Part shown: positions 8,063 to 17,006 of the stretch, in pieces | Layout: each line of letters starts with the position of its first letter | Position numbering within the stretch: the first letter of the stretch is position 1 | From: an uncultured Kordiimonas sp. | GTDB lineage: Bacteria > Pseudomonadota > Alphaproteobacteria > Sphingomonadales > Kordiimonadaceae | Assembly: GCA_947500295.1 (NCBI GenBank) | Contig: CANMRM010000001.1 | Coordinates: 124,001-188,000, forward strand | Length of the DNA stretch: 64,000 nucleotides | Direction of reading: 5' to 3' | Position numbers and translations under genes: made by a program | The notes under the pieces: generated by a model | What the model was told of the DNA's origin: nothing | Seen by the model: the letters and a program-made list of their open reading frames with translations, nothing else | Database searches by the model: none

Positions 8063-8619
8063 GCATGCGTTCTTTGAAAAAAATCCCTATCGCCCTGGTG
8101 GCCATGCTGGTTTCCATGATGAGCTCGGCGGCAATCGTCCAGGCGCAGTCGGTTCTGAAAAACCATGACACCTACCAGCCGCTTGATATCTCCGCTGAGC
8201 GGCTGGAGATGCAGCAGCGGCAGGGTCGGGCCATATTTTCCGGCGCGGTTCAGGTGACCCAGGGCAAGCTGGTTTTGCGCTCGGACACCATCACGGTTTT
8301 TTATGACCTGAGCGACACTGACAGCGACCCCACGATTTCCCGCCTTGATGCCCAGGGCAAGTTTGAGCTGCTCTCCGAAAGTGAAACGCTTCTGGGCGAC
8401 TGGGGCATTTATGACGTGGACAGGCAACTTGTCACCGTCGGCGGCAACGTGATTTTCCGGCAGGGTACATCCGAACTCATCGGCTCAAGGCTGGAGTTTG
8501 ATCTGGTGTCCGGTCTGGCAAAGCTTGACGGCGAGGACACACGTGATGCGGACGGGCGCGTTCGCGGCAGTTTCACGGTTCCCAATCAACCCAGAGACGA
8601 TGAACCGAATGGAGGCTAG
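8059..8619 (+). CDS. lptA: LPS transport periplasmic protein LptA
   Basis: LptA forms the periplasmic beta-jellyroll bridge that carries lipopolysaccharide to LptDE. The 186-residue protein has a signal peptide of about 29 residues ending AAIVQAQ, then an OstA domain with the pattern PLDISAERLEMQQRQGRAIFSGAVQVTQGKLVLRSD and a later GGNVIFRQGTSELIGSRLEFD. In most relatives lptB follows at once; here a four-gene catabolic operon intervenes and lptB starts 5.9 kb away. Confidence 0.93.
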   Translation: MSMRSLKKIPIALVAMLVSMMSSAAIVQAQSVLKNHDTYQPLDISAERLEMQQRQGRAIFSGAVQVTQGKLVLRSDTITVFYDLSDTDSDPTISRLDAQGKFELLSESETLLGDWGIYDVDRQLVTVGGNVIFRQGTSELIGSRLEFDLVSGLAKLDGEDTRDADGRVRGSFTVPNQPRDDEPNGG

Positions 8620-8812
8620 CACCTCCTCGGCCCCAGCCAATAAACCACCCACTCCTCCCGGTCGTATCCACCGAGAAGAAAAGTGCTGCATTCTATGATC
8701 GAAATGCGGCAGGATGGATTCGCTGGCACACTGGGGACGGATCACAGGACCTGCACACGGGTCCATGCAGTGAAAAGCGATGTGATCCGGCAATTGCTTG
8801 GGGAGGCTTTGT

Positions 8813-10285
8813 ATGGCGTCAGACAACGGTTCGGTTACCTATAGTGAAACCGAAGATGGATATCTGGAAAAGCGCGGCCTGAAGAGGTACGCAGGTGGAT
8901 GGTCGCTTTGGGCGCTGGGTGTTGGTGCTGTAATCTCCGGCGACTTTTTTGGCTGGAATTTTGGCCTGAGCGTTGGTGGTTTTGGTGGACTGCTCGTTGC
9001 CACCATCATCATTGCCGTGATGTATATTGGCCTGTGTTATTCGATCGCGGAAATGTCGCCCGCGCTGCCACACACCGGCGGCGCTTACTCGTTTGCCCGC
9101 ACCGCAATGGGTCCCTGGGCAGGGTACATCACCGGCCTTGCCGAAAACATGGAATATGTGCTGACACCCGCGGTCATTGTGGTGGGCATCGGCGGTTACA
9201 TGGGGGCAATTTTCAATTCATTGTTTGGCATTGATGTCCCGGCCCCTGTCTGGTGGCTGGTGTCCTACGCCATCTTCGTTGGCATCAACATCATCGGCGT
9301 GGAAGTCACCTTCAAGTTCACCGTGTTCATAACGTTCCTGGCGCTGGCAATCCTTGCCGTTTTCTGGATTGGTGCAATCCCGCATTTTTCCTGGGACCAT
9401 GCGCTTGATATCGCGCCGACACAGGGCAACTCGGTTTGGTTCCCGATGGGCCTGTCGGGCATAGCAGCAGCGCTGCCTTTCGCCATCTGGTTTTATCTGG
9501 CCATCGAGCAATTGCCGCTGGCGGCAGAAGAAGCACATGACCCGGTCAAAGATATGCCGCGTGGTTTGCTGTGGGGCATTCTGACACTGATCATCGCCTC
9601 TTTCCTGACGCTGTTTTTGAATGCAGGCATCGCGCCCGGTGCGGAAGCGGTAGGCCAGTCCGACGAACCTTTGTTCCTTGCGTTCCAGACAATATTTGGT
9701 GACGGCATCGGCACCTCTCTTCTGGCACTGGTGGCTGTTGCGGGTCTGATCGCCAGCTTCCACAGTATTATTTACGCCTACGGACGCAACATCTACTCAC
9801 TGTCCCGTGCGGGCTATTTCCCGAAATGGTTGTCGGTAACCCACTCCACGCGCAAAACACCCCATATTGCCCTCATCGCAGGGGCGGCGCTTGGCTATCT
9901 GGTGGCTCTTGCGATCCAGTACGGCGAAAGCTTCTTCGGCACTGTACCTGTGGGCGCGGTCCTCTTGAACATGGCGGTTTTTGGTGCCGTTATCGCCTAC
10001 ATAATGCAGATGCTGGCCTTCCTTAAACTGCGGACCATCAAGAACATTGACCGACCGTACGTCAGCCCGCTTGGCAACGCAGGAGCATATATCGCCGGGC
10101 TGATCGCACTGGTGACGCTCGTCTTTCTGTTTCTGAACAACGACTATCGGGTCGGCGTTTACGGGTGCGCCATATGGTTTGCAATGGGGCTCGCCTATTT
10201 CGCCTTTTACGCCCGCCACCGTATGATCCTCTCGCCGGAAGAGGAATTTGCCATGTCCCACAAACGTGCGCAGGAGGTCGACTGA
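8813..10285 (+). CDS. APC-family amino-acid/ethanolamine permease
   Basis: The 490-residue membrane protein has about twelve hydrophobic helices of the amino acid-polyamine-organocation superfamily. The opening GGWSLWALGVGAVISGDFFGWNFGLSVGGFGGLL and the GGAYSFARTAMGPWAGYITGLAENMEYVLTPAV segment resemble the ethanolamine permease (Eat/EutP-type) branch. The ATG at 8813 follows GGGGAGG; the frame also allows a TTG five codons earlier. Its stop overlaps the next gene by one base (TGATG). Its place ahead of a glutamine synthetase-like ligase and two dehydrogenases supports uptake of ethanolamine or a similar amino alcohol, as inference. Confidence 0.82.
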   Translation: MASDNGSVTYSETEDGYLEKRGLKRYAGGWSLWALGVGAVISGDFFGWNFGLSVGGFGGLLVATIIIAVMYIGLCYSIAEMSPALPHTGGAYSFARTAMGPWAGYITGLAENMEYVLTPAVIVVGIGGYMGAIFNSLFGIDVPAPVWWLVSYAIFVGINIIGVEVTFKFTVFITFLALAILAVFWIGAIPHFSWDHALDIAPTQGNSVWFPMGLSGIAAALPFAIWFYLAIEQLPLAAEEAHDPVKDMPRGLLWGILTLIIASFLTLFLNAGIAPGAEAVGQSDEPLFLAFQTIFGDGIGTSLLALVAVAGLIASFHSIIYAYGRNIYSLSRAGYFPKWLSVTHSTRKTPHIALIAGAALGYLVALAIQYGESFFGTVPVGAVLLNMAVFGAVIAYIMQMLAFLKLRTIKNIDRPYVSPLGNAGAYIAGLIALVTLVFLFLNNDYRVGVYGCAIWFAMGLAYFAFYARHRMILSPEEEFAMSHKRAQEVD

Positions 10286-11637
10286 TGCAAACCTTTCAGG
10301 ATGTGATCGATCTGATTGAAAACGAACAGATTGACTATGTCAAAGTTGGCGCCTTCGACATCGATGGCATCTTGCGCGGCAAATATATGGGGCGAGACAA
10401 GGTTGTATCCGCTCTTAAAAAAGGCTTCGGGTTTTGTGATGTGGTGCTGGGCTGGGACAGCAATGACCAGCTTTATGACAACGTCGATTTTACCGGCTGG
10501 CACACAGGCTACCCTGACGCCGAAGTACGGCTACTGCCCGAAACCTTTCGGCGCATGCCCTTCGAAGACGGTGTGCCGCTGATCCTCGGGGAATTTACAG
10601 GAAAAGCGGAAGCTGTTTGCCCACGCGGACTGTTGCGCCGTATTGTCGGGAAAGCAAACTCAATGGGCTTCAAACCGCATGCAGGTTGCGAGTTTGAATT
10701 TTTCCTGTTTGAAGAGACACCCCATAGCGTTCGGGAAAAAAAATACCGCGGCATGCAGCCGATAACTCCCGGCTTTTTTGGCTATTCAGGCCTGCGTTCC
10801 GGTGTTCACAACGAATTTTACCGTGAACTGATGGATACCTGCATTGCCATGGACATGCCGCTTGAAGGCTTGCACACGGAAACCGGACCAGGCGTGCTTG
10901 AGGCCGCGATCAAGGTGGATGGTGCGCTTGCCGCAGCTGACAAAGCGTCACTTTTCAAAACAACCACCAAGATCCTGGCACAGCGGCGTGGCTGGATGGC
11001 AACCTTCATGGCCAAATGGTCGGCGGACTGGCCCGGTCAAAGCGGGCACATTCATCTGTCACTGCAAAACGACGCAGGCGAGAATGTGTTTTACGACAAT
11101 AACGCCGAGCACAGCATGAGCGACACCATGCGCCATTTCATTGGCGGGCAACAGGCTTTGATGCCGGAACTTCTGTCGATGGTGGCGCCTACGATCAACA
11201 GCTACCGTCGCCTGATCCCCGGCTTCTGGGCGCCGACAGACGCCAGCTGGGGCGTGGAGAACCGTACGTGCGCCCTGCGCGCAATACCGGGCAGCGCCAG
11301 CGCGCAGCGGGTCGAGTACCGCGTGTCAGCCGCAGACATAAACCCCTATGTCGCCATGGCTGCAGCGCTGGCAAGCGGCCTCTATGGCATCGAAAACCGG
11401 ATTGAACCCGACGCGGCCGTGAACGGCAATGCCTATGACCAGACTTTCCCGGTTGAGCGTATTTTGCCGCGCACATTGCACGAGGCAGCTGCGCGACTGC
11501 GAAAAAGTGAGGCCGCACGCAGCCTGTTCGGCGACCCCTTTGTTGATCATTATTCTGCAACACGGGAATGGGAAGAAAGAGAATTCCGGAAAGCGATCAC
11601 CGACTGGGAAATGGATCGTTATTTCGAAATCATCTGA
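10285..11637 (+). CDS. Glutamine synthetase-family ligase, probable gamma-glutamyl-ethanolamide/amine synthetase
   Basis: The 450-residue protein is a GS-family ATP-dependent ligase: KVGAFDIDGILRGKY near the N-terminus, the metal-ligand Glu region HAGCEFEFFLFEE, the central GHIHLSL motif, and the arginine-containing segment ENRTCALRAIPGSASAQRVEYRVSAADINPYVAMAAAL. The sequence belongs to the branch used for gamma-glutamylation of amines (PuuA, GlnA4, IpuC) more than to housekeeping GlnA, judged by the substituted N-terminus and the context. It would join glutamate to an amine before oxidation. The ATG at 10285 overlaps the permease stop and has AGGAGG upstream; an upstream in-frame extension lies inside the permease. 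Confidence 0.85.
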   Translation: MQTFQDVIDLIENEQIDYVKVGAFDIDGILRGKYMGRDKVVSALKKGFGFCDVVLGWDSNDQLYDNVDFTGWHTGYPDAEVRLLPETFRRMPFEDGVPLILGEFTGKAEAVCPRGLLRRIVGKANSMGFKPHAGCEFEFFLFEETPHSVREKKYRGMQPITPGFFGYSGLRSGVHNEFYRELMDTCIAMDMPLEGLHTETGPGVLEAAIKVDGALAAADKASLFKTTTKILAQRRGWMATFMAKWSADWPGQSGHIHLSLQNDAGENVFYDNNAEHSMSDTMRHFIGGQQALMPELLSMVAPTINSYRRLIPGFWAPTDASWGVENRTCALRAIPGSASAQRVEYRVSAADINPYVAMAAALASGLYGIENRIEPDAAVNGNAYDQTFPVERILPRTLHEAAARLRKSEAARSLFGDPFVDHYSATREWEEREFRKAITDWEMDRYFEII

Positions 11638-11651
11638 GGGAAGCCCACCGC

Positions 11652-13043
11652 ATGGATAATGATCTCGTCAGCCTTTCCCCCATAGATGGCCATGAAGTCG
11701 CGCGCAGGCCTGTCATGCGTGAGGCAGACCTGGCGCTTGCCGTCCATAGAGCAAAGGCTGCACAGCAACTCTGGCAACAGACATCACTGGTCGAGCGGGC
11801 TGAAGTGTGCCGCCGGATGGTGGCGGCCATGCTCGACATGTCGGATGGGATTGCGCCGGAACTGGCACGTTCAATGGGCCGCCCGGTCCGCTACGGTGCC
11901 GGTGAACTCAACGGGTTTCGCGAGCGAGCACATTTTATGGTCGAGGCAGCGGCGGAGGCGCTCAGTCCCCACCAGCCCTCACCAACGCCGGGCTTTACAC
12001 GCTATATCAAACGCGTACCGCTTGGCACGGTGCTCACTGTTGCGCCATGGAATTATCCGTATCTGACAACGGTAAATTCGGTAGTGCCCGCCTTGATGGC
12101 CGGCAATGCCGTTTTGTTGAAACCGGCACAGCAGACCCTGCTGACGGGTGACCGGTTTCAAGCTGCATTTGATGCAGCCGGATTGTCGGAAGGCCTGTTT
12201 CAGACACTGGCCTTGTCGCACCAGCAAACCCACAATCTGATCGCAGGCGGCGACGTGGACATGGTGTGTTTCACGGGGTCTGTCTCAGGCGGACAAGCCA
12301 TGCAAAAAGCAGCCGTGTCAGAGTTTATCCCGGTAGGGCTGGAGCTCGGGGGCAAAGACGCAGCCTATGTGCGGGCGGACGCCAACCTTGATGCGACCGT
12401 TGAAAATCTGATCGATGGCTCTTTTTTCAATTCAGGGCAATCCTGCTGCGGCATTGAGCGCATCTATGTGCAGGATGGTCTCTTTGACGCCTTTGTTGAA
12501 AAATTTGTCGCTGGCACCAGAAACTATGTGCTCGGCGACCCGCTCGATCCCGAAACCACGCTCGGGCCAATGGTCAATGCCAGAGCCGCCAACTTCGCCC
12601 GAGGGCAGATTGCCGCCGCCGTCAAGGAGGGTGCCAAAACACACATAGACCCAGGCCTCTTCCCCATGGATGATGGCGAGGGCGCCTACATGGCACCGCA
12701 GGTTCTGACCCATGTGAACCACAGCATGTCGGTCATGAAGGACGAGAGCTTTGCGCCGGTTGTGGGCATCATGTCGGTGACCAGTGACGCGGAAGCCATC
12801 GAACTGATGAACGATAGCGAATTTGGATTAACCGCCAGCATCTGGACAGCGGACCTCGACAAGGCGCAGGACCTTGGGGACCAGCTTGATGTCGGCACGG
12901 TGTTCATGAACCGCTGCGATTATCTGGACCCGGCGCTTGCCTGGACCGGCGTTAAAAACACCGGGCGCGGTTGCACGCTCTCGGCCCTCGGGTACGAGCA
13001 ACTGACCCGGCCCAAGTCCTACCATTTGCGCGAAACGCTATAG
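11652..13043 (+). CDS. Aldehyde dehydrogenase family protein
   Basis: This 463-residue NAD(P)-dependent enzyme has the ALDH core: APWNYPYLTTVNSVVPALMAGNAVLLKPA, the catalytic Glu motif GLELGGKD and the catalytic Cys in NSGQSCCGIERIYV (Cys265). The C-terminal VGTVFMNRCDYLDPALAWTGVKNTGRG is also typical. In this operon it would oxidise the aldehyde made by the neighbouring alcohol dehydrogenase, for example gamma-glutamylacetaldehyde to gamma-glutamylglycine; this is inferred from context. The ATG at 11652 follows GAGGGAAG, 14 bases after the ligase stop. Confidence 0.92.
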   Translation: MDNDLVSLSPIDGHEVARRPVMREADLALAVHRAKAAQQLWQQTSLVERAEVCRRMVAAMLDMSDGIAPELARSMGRPVRYGAGELNGFRERAHFMVEAAAEALSPHQPSPTPGFTRYIKRVPLGTVLTVAPWNYPYLTTVNSVVPALMAGNAVLLKPAQQTLLTGDRFQAAFDAAGLSEGLFQTLALSHQQTHNLIAGGDVDMVCFTGSVSGGQAMQKAAVSEFIPVGLELGGKDAAYVRADANLDATVENLIDGSFFNSGQSCCGIERIYVQDGLFDAFVEKFVAGTRNYVLGDPLDPETTLGPMVNARAANFARGQIAAAVKEGAKTHIDPGLFPMDDGEGAYMAPQVLTHVNHSMSVMKDESFAPVVGIMSVTSDAEAIELMNDSEFGLTASIWTADLDKAQDLGDQLDVGTVFMNRCDYLDPALAWTGVKNTGRGCTLSALGYEQLTRPKSYHLRETL

Positions 13044-13054
13044 GAATTATGCCC

Positions 13055-14215
13055 ATGGATCTCTCCGGCACCTGGAATTACCCAACCAGCTATCATTTTG
13101 GCGCAGGGCGCATCAACTCCCTGCCTGCTGAGGTCACCGCACGGGGTATGAAACGCCCGCTGCTTGTGACCGACCCCGGCCTTGCTGCGCTGGATATCGT
13201 GACGGACATGGTTTCGGGTCTTGAAGAGGCCGGACTGGACGCCGCGGTTTTTTCCGCCATCAAAGCCAACCCAACAGGCGACAATGTCAGGGACGGCGTC
13301 GCGGCTTTCCGGGCGGGCGGGCATGACGGCGCGATTGTGGTTGGCGGCGGCAGCGCCCTCGACGCCGGCAAGGCAATCGCACTTCTTGCGAACCAGTCGC
13401 TTGATATCTGGGACCTTGTAGACGAGGGCGACAACTGGTTGCGCGTAGACGAAAGCAAGACCGTTCCGGTCATTGCTGTCCCCACCACAGCAGGCACAGG
13501 CTCTGAAGTGGGGCGCGCCTCGGTCATCACAGATGAAGATGCGCATACCAAAAAAATTGTTTTTCATCCGCGTATGATGCCGGATCTCGTGATTGCAGAC
13601 CCCGAGCTGACCATCGGGCTGCCCCCTTCATTGACGGCAGCAACGGGCATGGACGCGCTGTCGCATAATCTGGAAGCATTTTGCGCGCCCGGTTATCACC
13701 CGATGGCCCGCGGCATTGCCGTTGAAGGCATGCGCCTGATCAGGGCCTGGCTACCCGAGGCTTATGCGGATGGGCAGAACATCGAGGCCCGGTCGCACAT
13801 GCTGGTTGCCTCCTCGATGGGGGCAACCGCGTTCCAGCGCGGGCTCGGCGCCATGCATGCACTCGCTCACCCACTGGGCGCCCTCTATGACGCACACCAT
13901 GGTACGCTGAACGCGGTTTTGATGCCCTATGTGCTGGTGGCCAACCACCCGGCAATTGAAGACAATATCGACGAACTCACCCGGTCACTGGGCTTCAAAA
14001 AAACCGGTTTCACCGCGTTTCTGGATTGGGTGCTGGATTTGCGACAGTCGCTTGGCATGCCCCATACCCTCAGCGACATCGGCATCGATGACACCCGGGC
14101 CGACCAAATCGGGGCCATGGCCACCGCAGACCCGACGGCGGGCACCAACCCTATCCTGCATACTGCAGAAGTGTATGCAGACATTTTCAGGCGCAGTGTC
14201 AGCGGACGGTTGTGA
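13055..14215 (+). CDS. Iron-containing (group III) alcohol dehydrogenase
   Basis: The 386-residue enzyme has the Fe-ADH layout: a dinucleotide-binding half with GGGSALDAGKAIAL and PTTAGTGSEVGRASVI, and a helical metal-binding half with DALSHNLEAFCAPGYHPMARGIAVEGM and GLGAMHALAHPLGALYDAHHGTLNAV, whose histidines bind the metal. It would oxidise a primary alcohol to the aldehyde, which the adjacent ALDH could take on. The ATG at 13055 is chosen because AGGAA lies eight bases before it; an ATG two codons earlier is too close to that site. Confidence 0.92.
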   Translation: MDLSGTWNYPTSYHFGAGRINSLPAEVTARGMKRPLLVTDPGLAALDIVTDMVSGLEEAGLDAAVFSAIKANPTGDNVRDGVAAFRAGGHDGAIVVGGGSALDAGKAIALLANQSLDIWDLVDEGDNWLRVDESKTVPVIAVPTTAGTGSEVGRASVITDEDAHTKKIVFHPRMMPDLVIADPELTIGLPPSLTAATGMDALSHNLEAFCAPGYHPMARGIAVEGMRLIRAWLPEAYADGQNIEARSHMLVASSMGATAFQRGLGAMHALAHPLGALYDAHHGTLNAVLMPYVLVANHPAIEDNIDELTRSLGFKKTGFTAFLDWVLDLRQSLGMPHTLSDIGIDDTRADQIGAMATADPTAGTNPILHTAEVYADIFRRSVSGRL

Positions 14216-14516
14216 TGGCTTTTGCCATCCGGTTTAGTCTGGCAACGCCGTTTGAAGCTGTTTGGGTGCGTTTGCTACCTTCCAGCGCCGGACAGCGCAA
14301 AAAGAGGCACCAAAGACCCTGCCCGTTTTCGGGGTCTGTTTGAAATTCAAGGCACAATTTTTCTTTAATTCACTGGATCATGCAGGACGTTCATGATTTA
14401 TTGACATTTGATATGCACAAATTGAGCCAAGATCGACTTTGGGGGCCGGGCGGTGCAATCGCTTTTTCCTTCAGTCGAGACAATAATACCGCAACCGGAA
14501 TGACAAGAGACGCTGT
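14216..14516. other. Intergenic region before lptB
   Basis: These 301 bp hold no ORF I can support. A hairpin lies at 14314-14337 (AGACCCTG paired with CGGGGTCT, one G-T pair), which may end the catabolic operon although no long T tract follows. A TTGACA hexamer at 14401-14406 could be a -35 for lptB, but no good -10 stands at the right distance. The region must include the promoter for lptB-rpoN because the upstream operon is unrelated. Confidence 0.4.
14314..14337 (+). terminator. Possible terminator hairpin after the catabolic operon
   Basis: An eight-pair stem (14314-14321 with 14330-14337, one G-T pair) with an eight-nt loop lies about 100 bases after the alcohol dehydrogenase stop. Only a short GTTTG follows, so Rho-independent function is uncertain. 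Confidence 0.35.
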
Positions 14517-15299
14517 ATGACGGCTGATACACAGGCACCCACGGGTGCCACCACAGCAAATGGATCAGAAGCAGGAACCGAAGGCTTGCATGTGCAGGGT
14601 ATCGGCAAATCCTACAATGGCAGGCCGGTATTGCGCGACATTTCCCTGTCGGTACACCGGGGCGAGGTTGTCGGCCTTCTGGGCCCGAACGGCGCAGGGA
14701 AAACCACCTGTTTTTATTCGATCACCGGCCTGATCGCACCCGACCACGGCCGGGTTGAACTCAACGGTCACGACATCACCCACATGCCCATGTATCGGCG
14801 CGCGCGCCTTGGTATCGGTTACCTGCCACAGGAAACATCGATTTTCCGCGGCATGACAGTCGAGGAAAACATCCGCGCCGTTCTCGAAGTGGTCGAGCCG
14901 GACCGAGCGCTCCGCAACGCCATGCTGGATGAGCTCCTGGAAGAGTTTTCTATCACGCACTTGAGGAACACCCCCGCTCTGGCCCTTTCGGGGGGGGAGC
15001 GGCGACGCTGCGAAATTGCGCGCGCGCTGGCCGCCCGCCCCAACTTCATCCTGCTCGATGAGCCATTTGCCGGTATTGATCCGATTGCAATTGCCGATAT
15101 CCGTGATCTCACCGCCCATCTCAAAGACCGGGGTATCGGTGTGTTGATCACAGATCATAACGTGCGCGAAACGCTCGATATTATCGACCGCGCCTTCATC
15201 ATTTACGACGGCCACGTGCTCTTTGAAGGCAGCGCAGAAGAAGTGCTGCAAAGCGAAGATGTACGCCGGGTCTATCTCGGCGACAGTTTCAGTCTGTAG
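14517..15299 (+). CDS. lptB: LPS export ABC transporter ATP-binding protein LptB
   Basis: LptB is the cytoplasmic ATPase of LptB2FG, which extracts lipopolysaccharide from the inner membrane. The 260-residue protein has Walker A GPNGAGKTTCFYSITG, the Q-loop YLPQETSIFRGMTVEENI, signature LSGGERRRCEIARAL and Walker B FILLDEPFAGIDP, all matching LptB. It has an N-terminal extension of about 25 polar residues before the ABC core. It is followed after 11 bases by rpoN, as in many proteobacteria, but is separated from lptCA by the catabolic operon. Confidence 0.95.
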   Translation: MTADTQAPTGATTANGSEAGTEGLHVQGIGKSYNGRPVLRDISLSVHRGEVVGLLGPNGAGKTTCFYSITGLIAPDHGRVELNGHDITHMPMYRRARLGIGYLPQETSIFRGMTVEENIRAVLEVVEPDRALRNAMLDELLEEFSITHLRNTPALALSGGERRRCEIARALAARPNFILLDEPFAGIDPIAIADIRDLTAHLKDRGIGVLITDHNVRETLDIIDRAFIIYDGHVLFEGSAEEVLQSEDVRRVYLGDSFSL

Positions 15300-15310
15300 G
15301 GGATTGACCA

Positions 15311-16912
15311 GTGGCCCTTTCTCCCAGGTTAGACCTCAGACAAAGCCAGCAGCTGGTAATGACACCGCAGCTGCAGCAGGCCATCAAGCTGTTGCAGCTT
15401 TCCAACCTGGAATTGACGGATTATGTCACCGAGGAGGTGGAACGAAACCCCTTCCTCGAGGTCGGCGAAGCTGACACAGGCGGCCCTCGTGAAGGCGGCG
15501 AGCATGGAGGCACACTGACCGATGAAGGTATTCGCGAGGGCGGCAGCACTGACGAGGCAGGCGGCAGCACCGGCGACACCAACACGGGCGACGGCCTCAT
15601 TGCCGCCGACAAATCCATCGAAAGCGGTCTTGATACATCTTCGAGCAGCGACAGCGCGCTCGACACCAACATGGATACGAACATTTACAACAATGATGCC
15701 GCGCCTGACCGGGCAGACGCCTCCGGCGGCCTCTCGTCCGGCCTGACCTACGAAGGCGGCGGCACCATCAAGGGCAGTGGCGGTACATTTGATGACCGCG
15801 GCCTCGACCAGACACTCGAAGGCGAAGAAAATCTTCATGACTATCTGACCCGCCAGATGGCTGTCTTGTTCGAAGGAGCAGCCGAACGCCTGGTGGCAAC
15901 GCACCTGATCGATGCAGTGGATGAAGCAGGCTATGTTCCCCCATCGATCGTCGAAGATGTTGCGGAGCGGCTGGGAGCCGACGGGGATGCTGTCGAGCAA
16001 ATTCTGCAAGCGCTCCAGTCACTGGAACCATCCGGCATTTTTGCCCGGTCACTTTCCGAATGCCTGGCGATCCAGCTTCGTGATCTGGATCGCTACGATC
16101 CTGCGATGCAGGCACTGGTCGAAAACCTGGAGCTGCTTGCCAAACGCGAGATGACCACGCTGAAGCGCCTGTGCGGCGTGGACCAGGACGACATGGCGGA
16201 CATGATCCGTGAAATCAGGGCACTGAACCCAAAACCCGGCCTTACATTTGGTGGCAGTGATGTGCAGCCGGTGGTGCCGGATATATTCATCCAGAAAAGC
16301 CCGGCAGGTACCTGGGTTGTTGAGCTCAACAGCGACACACTGCCCAGAGTTCTGGTGAATTCGCAGTATGTCAGCGAACTCGGGGAACTCGGCAGTGACA
16401 AGGAAGCCAAGGCTTTTGTGTCTGACTGCATGTCAAACGCCAATTGGCTCGTGAAAGCGCTGGATCAGCGGGCCCGCACCATCCTGAAGGTGTCAACAGC
16501 ACTCGTAAAAAAACAACAGCAGTTTTTCGAGCACGGCGTGCGGTTCCTGAAGCCGCTGACCCTGAAGGATATCGCTGAAGAGATCGACATGCACGAATCA
16601 ACCGTGTCGCGGGTGACCAACAACAAGTTTTTGTCCTGCCCGCGCGGCATGTTCGAGCTGAAGTATTTCTTCACGTCCGCCATCTCTGCGGCGGACGGCG
16701 GTGACGCCCACTCGGCTGAGTCGGTAAAATACCGGTTGAAGGAACTCATCGACGCTGAAGACCCGAAGAAAATCCTGTCTGATGACAAACTGGTTGTCAT
16801 GATGAAAGCCGAAGGCATCGATATCGCGCGCCGTACCGTCGCCAAATATCGGGAGGCCATGAAAATCCCGTCTTCCGTGCAAAGGCGGCGGCAAAAGAAC
16901 ATGGCATCCTGA
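15311..16912 (+). CDS. rpoN: RNA polymerase sigma-54 factor RpoN
   Basis: Sigma-54 directs RNA polymerase to -24/-12 promoters and needs AAA+ activators. The N-terminal activator-interacting region I (about 1-50, LRQSQQLVMTPQLQQAIKLLQLSNLEL) is followed by a long acidic, Gly/Ser-rich region II (about 51-165), then the core-binding domain, a helix-turn-helix (MHESTVSRVTNNKFLSCPRG) and the RpoN box ARRTVAKYREAMKIPSS near the C-terminus. The start is GTG at 15311 with AGGGGA upstream. At 533 residues it is slightly long because of region II. Confidence 0.96.
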   Translation: MALSPRLDLRQSQQLVMTPQLQQAIKLLQLSNLELTDYVTEEVERNPFLEVGEADTGGPREGGEHGGTLTDEGIREGGSTDEAGGSTGDTNTGDGLIAADKSIESGLDTSSSSDSALDTNMDTNIYNNDAAPDRADASGGLSSGLTYEGGGTIKGSGGTFDDRGLDQTLEGEENLHDYLTRQMAVLFEGAAERLVATHLIDAVDEAGYVPPSIVEDVAERLGADGDAVEQILQALQSLEPSGIFARSLSECLAIQLRDLDRYDPAMQALVENLELLAKREMTTLKRLCGVDQDDMADMIREIRALNPKPGLTFGGSDVQPVVPDIFIQKSPAGTWVVELNSDTLPRVLVNSQYVSELGELGSDKEAKAFVSDCMSNANWLVKALDQRARTILKVSTALVKKQQQFFEHGVRFLKPLTLKDIAEEIDMHESTVSRVTNNKFLSCPRGMFELKYFFTSAISAADGGDAHSAESVKYRLKELIDAEDPKKILSDDKLVVMMKAEGIDIARRTVAKYREAMKIPSSVQRRRQKNMAS

Positions 16913-16976
16913 GTCGACCGCTTTTTTTTGATGCACGCAAATTCGCCACAATCAAAAGTGATTGTTTTTCAGCACT

Positions 16977-16990
16977 TTGATGAAAATCAA
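16977..16990. promoter_or_regulatory. FNR/FixK-type box (perfect match) upstream of hpf
   Basis: The sequence TTGAT-GAAA-ATCAA matches the FNR/FixK consensus TTGAT-N4-ATCAA at every defined position. Such sites bind CRP/FNR-family regulators that respond to low oxygen. It is centred about 240 bp before the hpf start. A similar repeat is centred exactly 30 bp downstream. Confidence 0.6.
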
Positions 16991-17006
16991 GACGCGTGTG
17001 ACAGTT

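Noticed and set aside
14401-14423. TTGACA followed by a TTGAT-N4 half site as an lptB promoter or FNR box
   Set aside because: No acceptable -10 hexamer at 16-18 bp, and the second FNR half-site matches in only three of five positions.
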